Below the pieces are notes generated by a model that ran no database searches, had not been told where the DNA came from, and saw only the letters and a program-made list of their open reading frames with translations. The position numbers and the translations under genes were made by a program. 9,887 bases of DNA from positions 1-9,887 of the forward strand of contig CAZWGB010000048.1 of NCBI GenBank assembly GCA_964633465.1. The letters are read 5' to 3'. The DNA comes from DTSX01 sp964633465 (GTDB lineage: Bacteria > Pseudomonadota > Gammaproteobacteria > Steroidobacterales > UBA11654). Positions 1 through 7,093 of this stretch are shown piece by piece (the stretch's first letter is position 1; every line of letters starts with the position of its first letter).

Positions 1-1642
1 TACCAATTCCCCAACTGATGGTTTTCTGTTTAACCAGATACCGATCAAAAAATTGCTGAATTTACCTGAATTAGCCACTAAACAAGCAGCAATGGATTTT
101 GTAAATATAAACATAGAGCTCCCAGTTGATAACACAACAACTTTTTTTTCCAATCTAAAGGGACAGATCAAGCACAAATACAACATGGCACTGGTTGAGC
201 TTGAGAATATGGATTATTCCACTACCGATAGCAGTCTGAAGATCAACAATGTAAGTGGCTTGATTGAAATAGCAAGAGATCGATTCAAAGCAAATTCCTT
301 GAGCGGGCAGTTCCTTGGTCGACCAATTTCTATTCAAATTGATCCATACAACAAAGACGGTTACACACAATTGCTTCTGCTCAGAAGCGAATCAGAATCA
401 ATCAAGTTAATTAATGTATTGGACTTGCCATTAGCCGAATTATTTGCAGGTACTGTGAACTGGGAAGCAGAAGTTTATTTGTCAGAAAGACCTGAAGAAA
501 TCCCTATAAAAATCATATGGAACGTTGACCTTGACAAGGCGATTGGCAAGTTTAAAGAAACAGTTAATAACTTTATGGGAAACAGTACAAAGGTAAAATT
601 TGATATTACATTAGATGATTCTCAGACAATGAATATAAAAGGGCTATTGGGTGAAGAATTATATTCTTCTTTTTTACTCAGCAAACAAAACGGTCAATGG
701 AAATTGAGTAAGGGAGTAATTCAGCATAGTTTAGAAGAAATCTTATTGCCAAAATCCGAAACCCTACAGTTTTCCTTGGAAACCAAGTATGGTCCTTTGA
801 AAATGAATATTATTTCTAAACAAGACGGTTTTGTCATAAATAATATTGAAATCAAAAAAGACAGCTTTTTAGCAACTGGTGCAGTTGAATTGATCAAGCA
901 AACAGAGCAAGTTGATACTTATTCTACAATCATCGATGCTCAACTAAGAAGTCAAAATACAAAGGCTTTGATGGAAGAATTTGGATTTCAAGGGGTCTTG
1001 TCCAGTAAAAACTTAACGATTGATGTAGATTTATTCTGGCCTTATATCCCATCTTCTGATGGGGTTATGAATGCTGATGGTACTCTGAAGATGAATATTA
1101 AAGATGGTCAAATTACTGCAATAGATCCAATTGCGGGAAAAGTTTTAGGATTGCTAAGTATTTCAGAATTACCAAGGAGATTGGTGCTTGATTTTAGTGA
1201 CATTTTTAAAAAAGGGCTTAGTTTCAATCGATTAAGTGCAGAATTCCAATTCAAAAATGGTATTGCTTATACCTGCAATTTTGTTTTGGATGGGCCATCC
1301 ATAGATATCTTGCTTGTGGGTGCCGCAGATATGATTGGAAAAACCTATAATCAATTGGCCATCGTTAGACCTCTATTGTCCGATGCTTTGCCAATGAGTG
1401 GGGCAGTGTTTGGGGGTCCAGGGGTGGCAGCAGCTGTATATTTGTTTACAAAACTACTGCGTAAGCCTTTGAAGAATATCGGGGTTTCTTACTATTCAAT
1501 TGGTGGCACTTGGGATAACCCAAAAATTGAGAAAATACCACCCCAAGAAATTGATATGACGTTTTTCGATGATTGTGAAGATTACCTTGCTGAGTCACTT
1601 GAGAGTCAAGATGATCTTAATAATTCACCAGAAATAAACTAA
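1..1642 (+). CDS. yhdP: YhdP-family AsmA-like envelope protein, C-terminal part (5' end outside window)
   Basis: The reading frame is open from base 2 to the TAA at 1640-1642, giving about 546 residues with no true start. A TTG at 53 lies inside the coding frame and should not be taken as the start. E. coli YhdP is about 1270 residues, so roughly the last two fifths are present. The C-terminal third carries the family signature: a stretch with GKVLGLLSISELPRRL, then LDFSDIFKKGLSFN (codons starting near 1134-1230), and the closing YSIGGTWDNPKIEKI near 1493-1537. YhdP, with TamB and YdbH, is an inner-membrane-anchored bridge-like protein that carries phospholipids to the outer membrane; the part seen here would be the periplasmic beta-rich C-terminal region. 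A Gly/Ala-rich segment (about 1396-1458) and an acidic tail follow. It is the first visible gene of an operon with the amidase (10 bp gap) and tldD. The family call is firm; the physiological role is taken from E. coli. Confidence 0.9.
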   Translation, partial: TNSPTDGFLFNQIPIKKLLNLPELATKQAAMDFVNINIELPVDNTTTFFSNLKGQIKHKYNMALVELENMDYSTTDSSLKINNVSGLIEIARDRFKANSLSGQFLGRPISIQIDPYNKDGYTQLLLLRSESESIKLINVLDLPLAELFAGTVNWEAEVYLSERPEEIPIKIIWNVDLDKAIGKFKETVNNFMGNSTKVKFDITLDDSQTMNIKGLLGEELYSSFLLSKQNGQWKLSKGVIQHSLEEILLPKSETLQFSLETKYGPLKMNIISKQDGFVINNIEIKKDSFLATGAVELIKQTEQVDTYSTIIDAQLRSQNTKALMEEFGFQGVLSSKNLTIDVDLFWPYIPSSDGVMNADGTLKMNIKDGQITAIDPIAGKVLGLLSISELPRRLVLDFSDIFKKGLSFNRLSAEFQFKNGIAYTCNFVLDGPSIDILLVGAADMIGKTYNQLAIVRPLLSDALPMSGAVFGGPGVAAAVYLFTKLLRKPLKNIGVSYYSIGGTWDNPKIEKIPPQEIDMTFFDDCEDYLAESLESQDDLNNSPEIN

Positions 1643-1652
1643 CATTGGTTAT

Positions 1653-2465
1653 ATGAAAGTATCAGCTATTCAGATGAATTCATCGGATTCTGTATCCGAC
1701 AATCTTGACCTTCTAGATTCCTTGTTTGCGGAGGCGAGTCAGCAGGATAGCAACCTTGTTTTGCTACCGGAGAATTTTGCATTCATGGGACACCCAAAAC
1801 AATTGGTTGAAGAAGTGATGGAAGACTTCAATGACGGGCCCATTCAATCCTTTGTTGTTGACAAAGCCAAAGAGTATGGAGTATGGATTGTTGCAGGTTC
1901 CATTCCGATCAAGAACCACGACCAGAGCAAGAGTCTTGCACGTTGTTTGATTGTTGATGCAAGCGGAAACTTAGTGAGCTATTACGACAAAATTCATTTA
2001 TTTGATGTGACTGTCAATGATAAGACCTACAGCGAATCAAGCTATATAGAACCCGGGAACACGCCCGTAAGTGTGCAAACTCCTTGGTTCAAACTTGGAC
2101 TTTCTATCTGTTACGATGTACGTTTTCCTGAGCTATACCGCTCAAAAGCTTACCAAGACAATGATCTTATAGTTGTACCTGCAGCTTTCACTGCAGAGAC
2201 CGGGCAGGCACATTGGCAGACTTTGCTGACTTCCAGAGCAATAGAAAATCTTTGTTATGTTTTGGCTTCAGCCCAGTGGGGCGAACACTACGGACAACGG
2301 ACAACTTATGGTCATTCAATGATTATCGATCCATGGGGCGAGGTTAAAGATCTTTTGCCAACGGGCAACGGTGTGGTTTCAAGTGAAATTAATCTCGAGC
2401 TGATTGCTGAAACACGAGAAAAATTTCCTGCACTTTCTCATCGAAAAATCAAAATAAATGGCTGA
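1653..2465 (+). CDS. Carbon-nitrogen hydrolase, Nit1/YbeM-type (probable deaminated-glutathione amidase)
   Basis: This 270-residue protein is a full-length single-domain member of the nitrilase superfamily. The catalytic triad is visible: Glu40 in LLPENFAF, Lys113 in YDKIHLFDV, and Cys153 in SICYDVRFPELYR. Further Nit-subfamily blocks are YIEPGN (131-136), GQAHW (184-188), SRAIEN (194-199) and YGHSMIIDPWGE (219-230). Family members hydrolyse small omega-amides in the cytoplasm. The Nit1/YbeM branch repairs deaminated glutathione, which aminotransferases make by side reaction. That substrate is inferred from the subfamily motifs; omega-amidase activity on alpha-ketoglutaramate is the main alternative. 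The ATG is 10 bp after the yhdP stop, with no clear Shine-Dalgarno sequence, and the last 8 bp overlap tldD, so translation is probably coupled. A Nit gene between yhdP and tldD is a familiar proteobacterial arrangement. Confidence 0.9.
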   Translation: MKVSAIQMNSSDSVSDNLDLLDSLFAEASQQDSNLVLLPENFAFMGHPKQLVEEVMEDFNDGPIQSFVVDKAKEYGVWIVAGSIPIKNHDQSKSLARCLIVDASGNLVSYYDKIHLFDVTVNDKTYSESSYIEPGNTPVSVQTPWFKLGLSICYDVRFPELYRSKAYQDNDLIVVPAAFTAETGQAHWQTLLTSRAIENLCYVLASAQWGEHYGQRTTYGHSMIIDPWGEVKDLLPTGNGVVSSEINLELIAETREKFPALSHRKIKING

Positions 2466-3921
2466 AAATAAAAAAATTTATAATTCTGATTCTGCTCTCA
2501 GGGAAGCAAAGTCAGTTTTTCTGGATCCTTTTAATCTGGATGATAAAGATTTAAGTTTCATGCTTGCAACTTTACTCGCAAGTGGTGGCGAGATGGGAGA
2601 CATTTATTTTCAGGCAATTTCCCATGAATCATGGACATTGGAAGATTCTGAAGTAAAAAATTCTGTTCATTCCAATAGGCAAGGGATTGGTTTTAGATCA
2701 ATCATGGGTGAAAAGTCAGGACTTGCTTACAGTGAAGTTTTTGAAAAAGAGTCGCTTCTACAGGCAGCCAAAGCTGCAGGTACTATTGCAACTGATCGAA
2801 AACAAATGACCTATAGAATTAATCCAAAATCGAGTCAACAGAGTTTATATCCCTTATTAAACCCAATCAATTCATTGACTGATGAATGTAAAGTAAAACT
2901 ATTAAGATCAATAGATGCTTCTGCGAGAGCGAAAGATCATCGAGTCAAAGAAGTGGTCGCTACGCTTACAGGAAATTACCAAGTTGTTCTCGTTATGAAC
3001 CATGAAGGTCAATTGAAAGCAGACATTAGACCGCTCGTTAGGCTTGGTATAAATGTTATTGTGGAAGAAAAAGGGCGTCGAGAAAGAGGCTCGAGTGGTG
3101 GCGGAGGACGGATTGGTTACGAGGTTTTTGATCAGGAAATGCTCAAGCATTATGCAGAAGAGGCTGTTGATCAAGCACTTATTAACTTAGAAGCAGTTGA
3201 TGCCCCTGCAGGAGAAATGACAGTAGTTTTAGGTTCTGGATGGCCCGGTGTGCTCGTCCATGAAGCAATAGGTCATGGATTGGAGGGTGATTTTAATCGT
3301 AAGAAAACATCGGCTTTTACTGGTTTGATGGGAGAAAAAGTGGCTGCATCTATTTGTACTGTAGTTGATGACGGTACTTTAGAGGGTCAAAGAGGCTCTT
3401 TGAACATCGATGATGAAGGCGAAGAGACACAACGAACTGTCCTCATTGAAAACGGCCGATTATGCAATTACATGCAGGATAAACTGAATGCAAAATTGAT
3501 GGACTCCCATTCTACAGGCAATGGGCGCAGAGAGTCTTATTCCACACAAACAATACCAAGAATGACCAACACTTTCATGATGGCAGGACCGCATGAGCAT
3601 GATGAAATTATTCAATCGGTTGATTCTGGTTTATACGCAAAAAATTTTGGAGGAGGCCAAGTGGATATCACTTCGGGTAAATTTGTCTTTTCTGCAAGTG
3701 AAGCATATTTAATCAAGCGTGGAAAACTGGATGTACCGGTGAAAGGCGCAATGCTTATAGGCGATGGACCATCAGCGCTCAAACAAGTCTCGATGGTTGG
3801 CAATAATCTTGCTCTTGATCCAGGTGTTGGTAATTGTGGCAAGGAAGGTCAAACTATACCGGTAAATGTTGGGCAACCCACCATGAGAATAGAAAATTTG
3901 ACTGTAGGGGGGACCAATTAA
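2458..3921 (+). CDS. tldD: Metalloprotease TldD, catalytic subunit of TldD/TldE
   Basis: The 487-residue product matches TldD in length and motifs. The zinc-binding HEAIGH (HExxxH) is at 268-273 and is followed by GLEGDF. The third metal ligand is expected to be Cys460 in DPGVGNCGKEGQ. Other family blocks are GRRERGSSGGGGR (206-218), LNIDDEG (315-321) and the C-terminal TMRIENLTVGG. TldD forms a heterodimer with TldE/PmbA. The complex degrades unfolded or extended peptides such as CcdA and processes microcin B17 in E. coli. TldD carries the active site; TldE lacks the metal site. The ATG lies inside the end of the amidase gene (8-bp overlap), with no obvious ribosome site of its own. The partner gene pmbA starts 550 bp downstream on the same strand, with purE inverted between them. 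No key residue is missing. Confidence 0.97.
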   Translation: MAENKKIYNSDSALREAKSVFLDPFNLDDKDLSFMLATLLASGGEMGDIYFQAISHESWTLEDSEVKNSVHSNRQGIGFRSIMGEKSGLAYSEVFEKESLLQAAKAAGTIATDRKQMTYRINPKSSQQSLYPLLNPINSLTDECKVKLLRSIDASARAKDHRVKEVVATLTGNYQVVLVMNHEGQLKADIRPLVRLGINVIVEEKGRRERGSSGGGGRIGYEVFDQEMLKHYAEEAVDQALINLEAVDAPAGEMTVVLGSGWPGVLVHEAIGHGLEGDFNRKKTSAFTGLMGEKVAASICTVVDDGTLEGQRGSLNIDDEGEETQRTVLIENGRLCNYMQDKLNAKLMDSHSTGNGRRESYSTQTIPRMTNTFMMAGPHEHDEIIQSVDSGLYAKNFGGGQVDITSGKFVFSASEAYLIKRGKLDVPVKGAMLIGDGPSALKQVSMVGNNLALDPGVGNCGKEGQTIPVNVGQPTMRIENLTVGGTN

Positions 3922-3922
3922 A

Positions 3923-3964
3923 GAATCAATCCAACTCCGATTCAAGAATTTTTTGTTTTTGTTT
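3923..3964 (+). terminator. Weak candidate terminator for the yhdP-amidase-tldD operon
   Basis: Directly after the tldD stop, GAATC (3923-3927) can pair with GATTC (3939-3943) across an 11-nt loop. A T-rich tract (3949-3964, runs of T broken by single G) follows within 6 nt. The stem is only 5 bp and AT-rich, so this is tentative. It lies wholly inside the 3' end of convergent purE, where the T-tract is the complement of the Lys/Gln codons of the PurE tail. Confidence 0.25.
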
Positions 3965-4408
3965 TTCTCTGTACGCTGAAATACCTTCTGCGATACCGGT
4001 ATCTGTTAAGGCTAATATTGCGGCCGCAAACAAAGCTGAATTGATGGCTCCAGGTTTGCCTAAAGCCATTGTTCCAACTGGAATGCCGGGAGGCATTTGA
4101 ACAATGGACATCAATGCGTCTAACCCATCCAATGAACCTGCTACCAAAGGAACGCCTATAACTGGTAGGGTAGTTTTTGCAGCGAGCACACCGGGCAGAG
4201 CTGCAGCAAGCCCAGCGCCTGCGATAATTACTTTGACTTCTTTTTCTTGTAGTTTGGCACAGTACTCATCCAGCAGGTCTGGTGTTCTGTGTGCAGAGAT
4301 CACTTTTGCTTCATGTTGGATATCTAATTCTGAAAGCATTGCTGCTGCATGAGACATAACATCCCAGTCAGATTTAGAACCCATAATAATGGCCACTTGA
4401 ATACTCAT
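3926..4408 (-). CDS. purE: N5-carboxyaminoimidazole ribonucleotide mutase PurE
   Basis: The 160-residue product has the PurE fold signatures: IIMGSKSDWDVM (7-18) for phosphate and substrate binding, SAHRTPDLL (38-46) with the catalytic His40, and SIVQMPPGIPVGT (101-113). PurE interconverts N5-CAIR and CAIR in de novo purine synthesis, just before the PurC step. One loop departs from the textbook form: the usual GGAAHLPG reads GLAAALPG (66-73), so the conserved His (His75 in E. coli) is Ala70 and a Gly is Leu67. The rest of the protein is intact, so I read this as a subtype and not a decayed gene. No purK, the frequent neighbour, is present in the window. The gene ends 4 bp from the convergent tldD stop and is divergent from pmbA. 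It has no Shine-Dalgarno sequence and probably starts as a leaderless mRNA (see the promoter entry). Confidence 0.96.
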   Translation of the reverse strand: MSIQVAIIMGSKSDWDVMSHAAAMLSELDIQHEAKVISAHRTPDLLDEYCAKLQEKEVKVIIAGAGLAAALPGVLAAKTTLPVIGVPLVAGSLDGLDALMSIVQMPPGIPVGTMALGKPGAINSALFAAAILALTDTGIAEGISAYREKQKQKILESELD

Positions 4409-4443
4409 TAAACAATTTTACAATGACTTATTTGTTCTGTCTA
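4409..4443 (-). promoter_or_regulatory. Predicted sigma70-type purE promoter, leaderless geometry
   Basis: On the minus strand, TAGACA (4443-4438; 5 of 6 to TTGACA) is followed by a 17-bp spacer (4437-4421), then TAAAAT (4420-4415; 5 of 6 to TATAAT), then 6 nt to the purE ATG. Standard spacing puts transcription start on the A of the ATG. No ribosome-binding sequence lies between. The purC promoter has the same -10 box and spacings. Confidence 0.55.
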
Positions 4444-4471
4444 AGTAAGTTAAAATAAAAATGAGAAATAA

Positions 4472-5815
4472 TTGATTTACAACACTAAGATCGTGAAACA
4501 AAAAACAATAGAATCTGACGCCGAAACAGCCATTGCACATGCAAAACAATTAGGGGCAGATCAAACGGCAGTCAGCGTTTCTTCAGGAAAAGGATTTTCA
4601 GTTAAAGCCCAGAATGGATTGATAGAAACAGTGGAGCATTACGAGGATCAAACTTTTGGAATTACCGTTTTTGTAAAACAATCGAAAGGATCTGCATCTA
4701 CAAACAATTTATCAAAAAATTCTTTATTAAAAACAACTGAAAAGGCTTTAAGTTTGGCAAATTTAACTGCAGCCGATGAATTTAATGGTTTGGCAGATTC
4801 AAACTTAATGGCAACAGAACCTATTGATCTGGATCTTCATCATCCTTGGAAGCTTGATATGAGTGCAGCACAGACGATAGCACTGGAATGCGAAGAAGCT
4901 GCTCTGCAATCAGATCCTAAAGTTGATAACTCAGAAGGGGCTACCGTAGGGACCTATGAGAACCAGTCATTGTATGCCAATTCTCATGGGTTTGTTGGTG
5001 CAACAAGCTCTACAGGTCATAGCATTAGCTGTACGGCCATTGCCAGTGAGAGCGGTTCTATGGAAATGGATTATGAATATTCTGCTGCTAGAAAAGCCGA
5101 GGATTTACTTGATCATGAGAAGATTGGTTATAAGGCTGGAATCCAAGCCTGTTCTCATTTAGGGGCGAAAAAAATCAAAACACAAAAAGCTCAAGTTTTA
5201 TATTCACCTAGACAGGCAAAAAGTTTGATTAGCCACATTACTGATGCAATCAGTGGAACCAGCCTATATAGGAAAGCTTCCTTTTTGCTTGATAGTATAG
5301 ATCAACAAATTTGCCCTGATTATTTAACAATTACCGAAGATCCACATCTCAAATGTTCTTTTGGCAGCACCTATTTCGATGGTGAAGGAGTCAAAACAAA
5401 ACCAAGAATTTTAGTCGAGCAAGGCATCCTAAGAGGTTATTTGCTGTCGAGTTATTCAGCTAGGCGTCTGGGTCTTAAAACTACCGGTAATGCAGGAGGG
5501 CATCATAATCTTTTGATTGAGCCCAATTTATCCGGAGGCTTGGAAGAGATCATTACAACAATGACTACCGGTCTGGTGGTTACAAATTTAATCGGCTATG
5601 GTGTTAATACAGTCAACGGAGATTATTCTAGAGGAGCCAATGGTTTCTGGGTGGAAAATGGTGAAATACAATACCCAGTTAGTGAAATAACAATTGCTGG
5701 AAATCTAAAAAATATATTGCAACAAATTGTACTCATAGGCAATGATTTTGATAAAAACAGCACCATCCATTCAGGCAGTATACTTGTTGATGACATGATG
5801 ATAGCAGGACAATGA
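4472..5815 (+). CDS. pmbA: TldE/PmbA, non-catalytic subunit of the TldD/TldE metalloprotease
   Basis: The 447-residue product matches E. coli PmbA (450 residues) along its length. Clear blocks are FGITVFVKQSKGSAST (62-77), EGATVGTYENQSLYANSHG (155-173), SLYRKASFLLDS (264-275), SYSARRLGLKTTGNAGG (327-343) and the near-identical C-terminal block GFWVENGEIQYPVSEITIAGN (391-411). There is no HExxxH, as expected for the TldE half, which shapes the substrate channel of the heterodimer with TldD. The frame has a stop just upstream (4469-4471), so the start is TTG 4472 or GTG 4493. I prefer TTG because a GAGAA stretch (4463-4467) sits at plausible spacing before it. An ATG at 4461 is out of frame and closes after four codons. 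The stop overlaps the next gene by ATGA, so the secreted proteins downstream are probably co-transcribed with it. Confidence 0.96.
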   Translation: MIYNTKIVKQKTIESDAETAIAHAKQLGADQTAVSVSSGKGFSVKAQNGLIETVEHYEDQTFGITVFVKQSKGSASTNNLSKNSLLKTTEKALSLANLTAADEFNGLADSNLMATEPIDLDLHHPWKLDMSAAQTIALECEEAALQSDPKVDNSEGATVGTYENQSLYANSHGFVGATSSTGHSISCTAIASESGSMEMDYEYSAARKAEDLLDHEKIGYKAGIQACSHLGAKKIKTQKAQVLYSPRQAKSLISHITDAISGTSLYRKASFLLDSIDQQICPDYLTITEDPHLKCSFGSTYFDGEGVKTKPRILVEQGILRGYLLSSYSARRLGLKTTGNAGGHHNLLIEPNLSGGLEEIITTMTTGLVVTNLIGYGVNTVNGDYSRGANGFWVENGEIQYPVSEITIAGNLKNILQQIVLIGNDFDKNSTIHSGSILVDDMMIAGQ

Positions 5816-7050
5816 AAAAAATAAATTTATACAGAATTTTCTTAATCGTAAGCATTTTGGTCTGTTGTAATTTAGCGTATGGCCATGGTGCTGTTCAAAG
5901 AGCTTCAGAATTAAAAGACAATGACATTCGTTTATTTGTGGCTGACAATATGGACGGCTCAGTGGTGACCATTGATTTTCCCAATGGAGAAATTATCAAC
6001 CGTGTTTCTACTCCAAAATCCATCATGATTCTTGCTTCCAGCAAAAATAAAAAATACATTTATGCAATGCGTGGGAGGGATACCGATCAAGACGTTGTCA
6101 GTATTATCACTACTGGTTATGATCCAGAAGCAAATCGATTCAGACAACCCCATGTTATTAGGACCATTGCAACTGATATTCCAGGAGGTCCCAGAGACGA
6201 TAAAATGGCGACGGTTGGTGGTTATGATGCGATTTTGACTGAAGGCAATGCAGAAATTTTAGTTTTACTCTCCGAAGTTATAGATGGATTCTCCGAAATA
6301 AAAACGAAACGCTATAAGCTAGCAGCGCCAGATCACTACCACTATTTAGAAGGTGAAAGCTATCTTTATATAGGGCACCTTTTTAATGGGTTTATACAAG
6401 TACTTGATCGATCTTCAGGTGAAGAAGTTACGAGAATTGGCAAATGCCCAATGCTCCATGGAATGACCAGAGACGCTGAATCGGGAAGACTTTTTTTCTC
6501 ATGCGCTAGAGAAGTTTTGGTTGTTGGAACAATTGCTGAGGAAAAAGCAAAAGAAATCTCCAGAATTCCCTATCCAGAAAACACCGGTCGTGGCTGTGCA
6601 GCTTTTTTAAAAGGTAAAGAAGGAGTTCAATGGTGTTACACCGAAGGAATAATACCGAGATTATATCGTTTGGATGCAAGCAAGAAGGATATGTATTTAT
6701 TTGAAACCTTGCCTGTTGAACCTTCAATCAGACAAAACGTGACACATGATGGAAAGTATTTGATGATATTGAGCAAGCAAGGAGTGCTCCATTTACACGA
6801 TGGACTAGATGGGACCCTTATAAGAAAAATTAAAATATCAGAGCCTTTTCTCGGGGATTGGTTTGAGGATGTTGGTAAAGCGATTCTACCTGATATTGCA
6901 TCGCATAATGGTAGCGCCTACATTACGCTAACTCATGAGGGAAGAATTGCTGAAGTTGATTTGGAAGAAGGAAAAGTTAACAGGTATATTGATCTGGGTG
7001 GTTTTCCTACAAGAATTGTTCTTCTGGCTAAAGAATCCCTTATGCAATAA
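5812..7050 (+). CDS. Secreted beta-propeller protein, AztD-like (possible metal-binding chaperone)
   Basis: The 412-residue product begins with a classical signal peptide: MKK, hydrophobic core FLIVSILVCC, then AYG before HG. The best Sec cleavage is after Gly24, leaving His25 first. No lipobox is present. The body has blade-like repeats of the YVTN/cytochrome-d1 kind: RLFVADNMDGSVVTIDF (40-56), LYIGHLFNGFIQVLDRSSGE (185-204), YLMILSKQGVLHLHDGLDG (316-334) and AYITLTHEGRIAEVDLEEGK (369-388). The segment APDHYHYLEG (172-181) and CPMLHG (212-217), followed by SCAREVLVV (230-238), recall the His pair, CPxLHG and second Cys of AztD, the periplasmic zinc metallochaperone of Paracoccus and Citrobacter. 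Cys212 and Cys231 could form a disulfide; Cys262 and Cys275 are extra. Propeller and export are well supported; the AztD link is from remembered motifs and a zinc role is inference, since no metal transporter is in view. It overlaps pmbA by 4 bp. Confidence 0.6.
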   Translation: MKKINLYRIFLIVSILVCCNLAYGHGAVQRASELKDNDIRLFVADNMDGSVVTIDFPNGEIINRVSTPKSIMILASSKNKKYIYAMRGRDTDQDVVSIITTGYDPEANRFRQPHVIRTIATDIPGGPRDDKMATVGGYDAILTEGNAEILVLLSEVIDGFSEIKTKRYKLAAPDHYHYLEGESYLYIGHLFNGFIQVLDRSSGEEVTRIGKCPMLHGMTRDAESGRLFFSCAREVLVVGTIAEEKAKEISRIPYPENTGRGCAAFLKGKEGVQWCYTEGIIPRLYRLDASKKDMYLFETLPVEPSIRQNVTHDGKYLMILSKQGVLHLHDGLDGTLIRKIKISEPFLGDWFEDVGKAILPDIASHNGSAYITLTHEGRIAEVDLEEGKVNRYIDLGGFPTRIVLLAKESLMQ

Positions 7051-7062
7051 TAGTAACCCTAC

Positions 7063-7091
7063 TGTTCCTAGTTAATTTAGTTGAGGAAACG
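7063..7091 (+). promoter_or_regulatory. Strong Shine-Dalgarno site inside a potential hairpin
   Basis: TGAGGA (7082-7087) lies 6 nt before the ATG at 7094 and is the clearest ribosome site in the window, fixing that start. TTCCT (7065-7069) can pair with AGGAA (7084-7088). With one bulged A (7089) the stem extends through G7064-C7090 and U7063-G7091, which would mask the site. The loop is 14 nt and AT-rich. The ribosome site is secure; regulation by the hairpin is conjecture. Confidence 0.5.
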
Positions 7092-7093
7092 TT

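Noticed and set aside
53..55. TTG as the start of the first gene
   Set aside because: The frame is open back to base 2 and the product is only the C-terminal part of a much longer family, so the gene continues beyond the left edge.
142..149. Run of eight T in yhdP as a slippage or frameshift site
   Set aside because: The frame is intact on both sides and the product aligns with its family beyond the run.
3834..4352. Plus-strand open frames across purE
   Set aside because: They lie antisense to purE, whose protein motifs are unmistakable, and their translations have no recognisable character.
4461..4475. ATG upstream of pmbA as its start
   Set aside because: It is out of frame and reaches a stop after four codons; TTG 4472 or GTG 4493 is the in-frame choice.
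5842..5871. Lipoprotein signal in the propeller protein (two Cys near the end of the hydrophobic core)
   Set aside because: The residue before each Cys is Val or Cys, not Gly, Ala or Ser, so there is no proper lipobox; the AYG signal peptidase I site fits better.
5884..5889. Mature N-terminal HG of the propeller as an LPMO-type histidine brace
   Set aside because: The remainder is a beta-propeller with no LPMO-like domain, so the shared HG is probably coincidence or a simple metal ligand.
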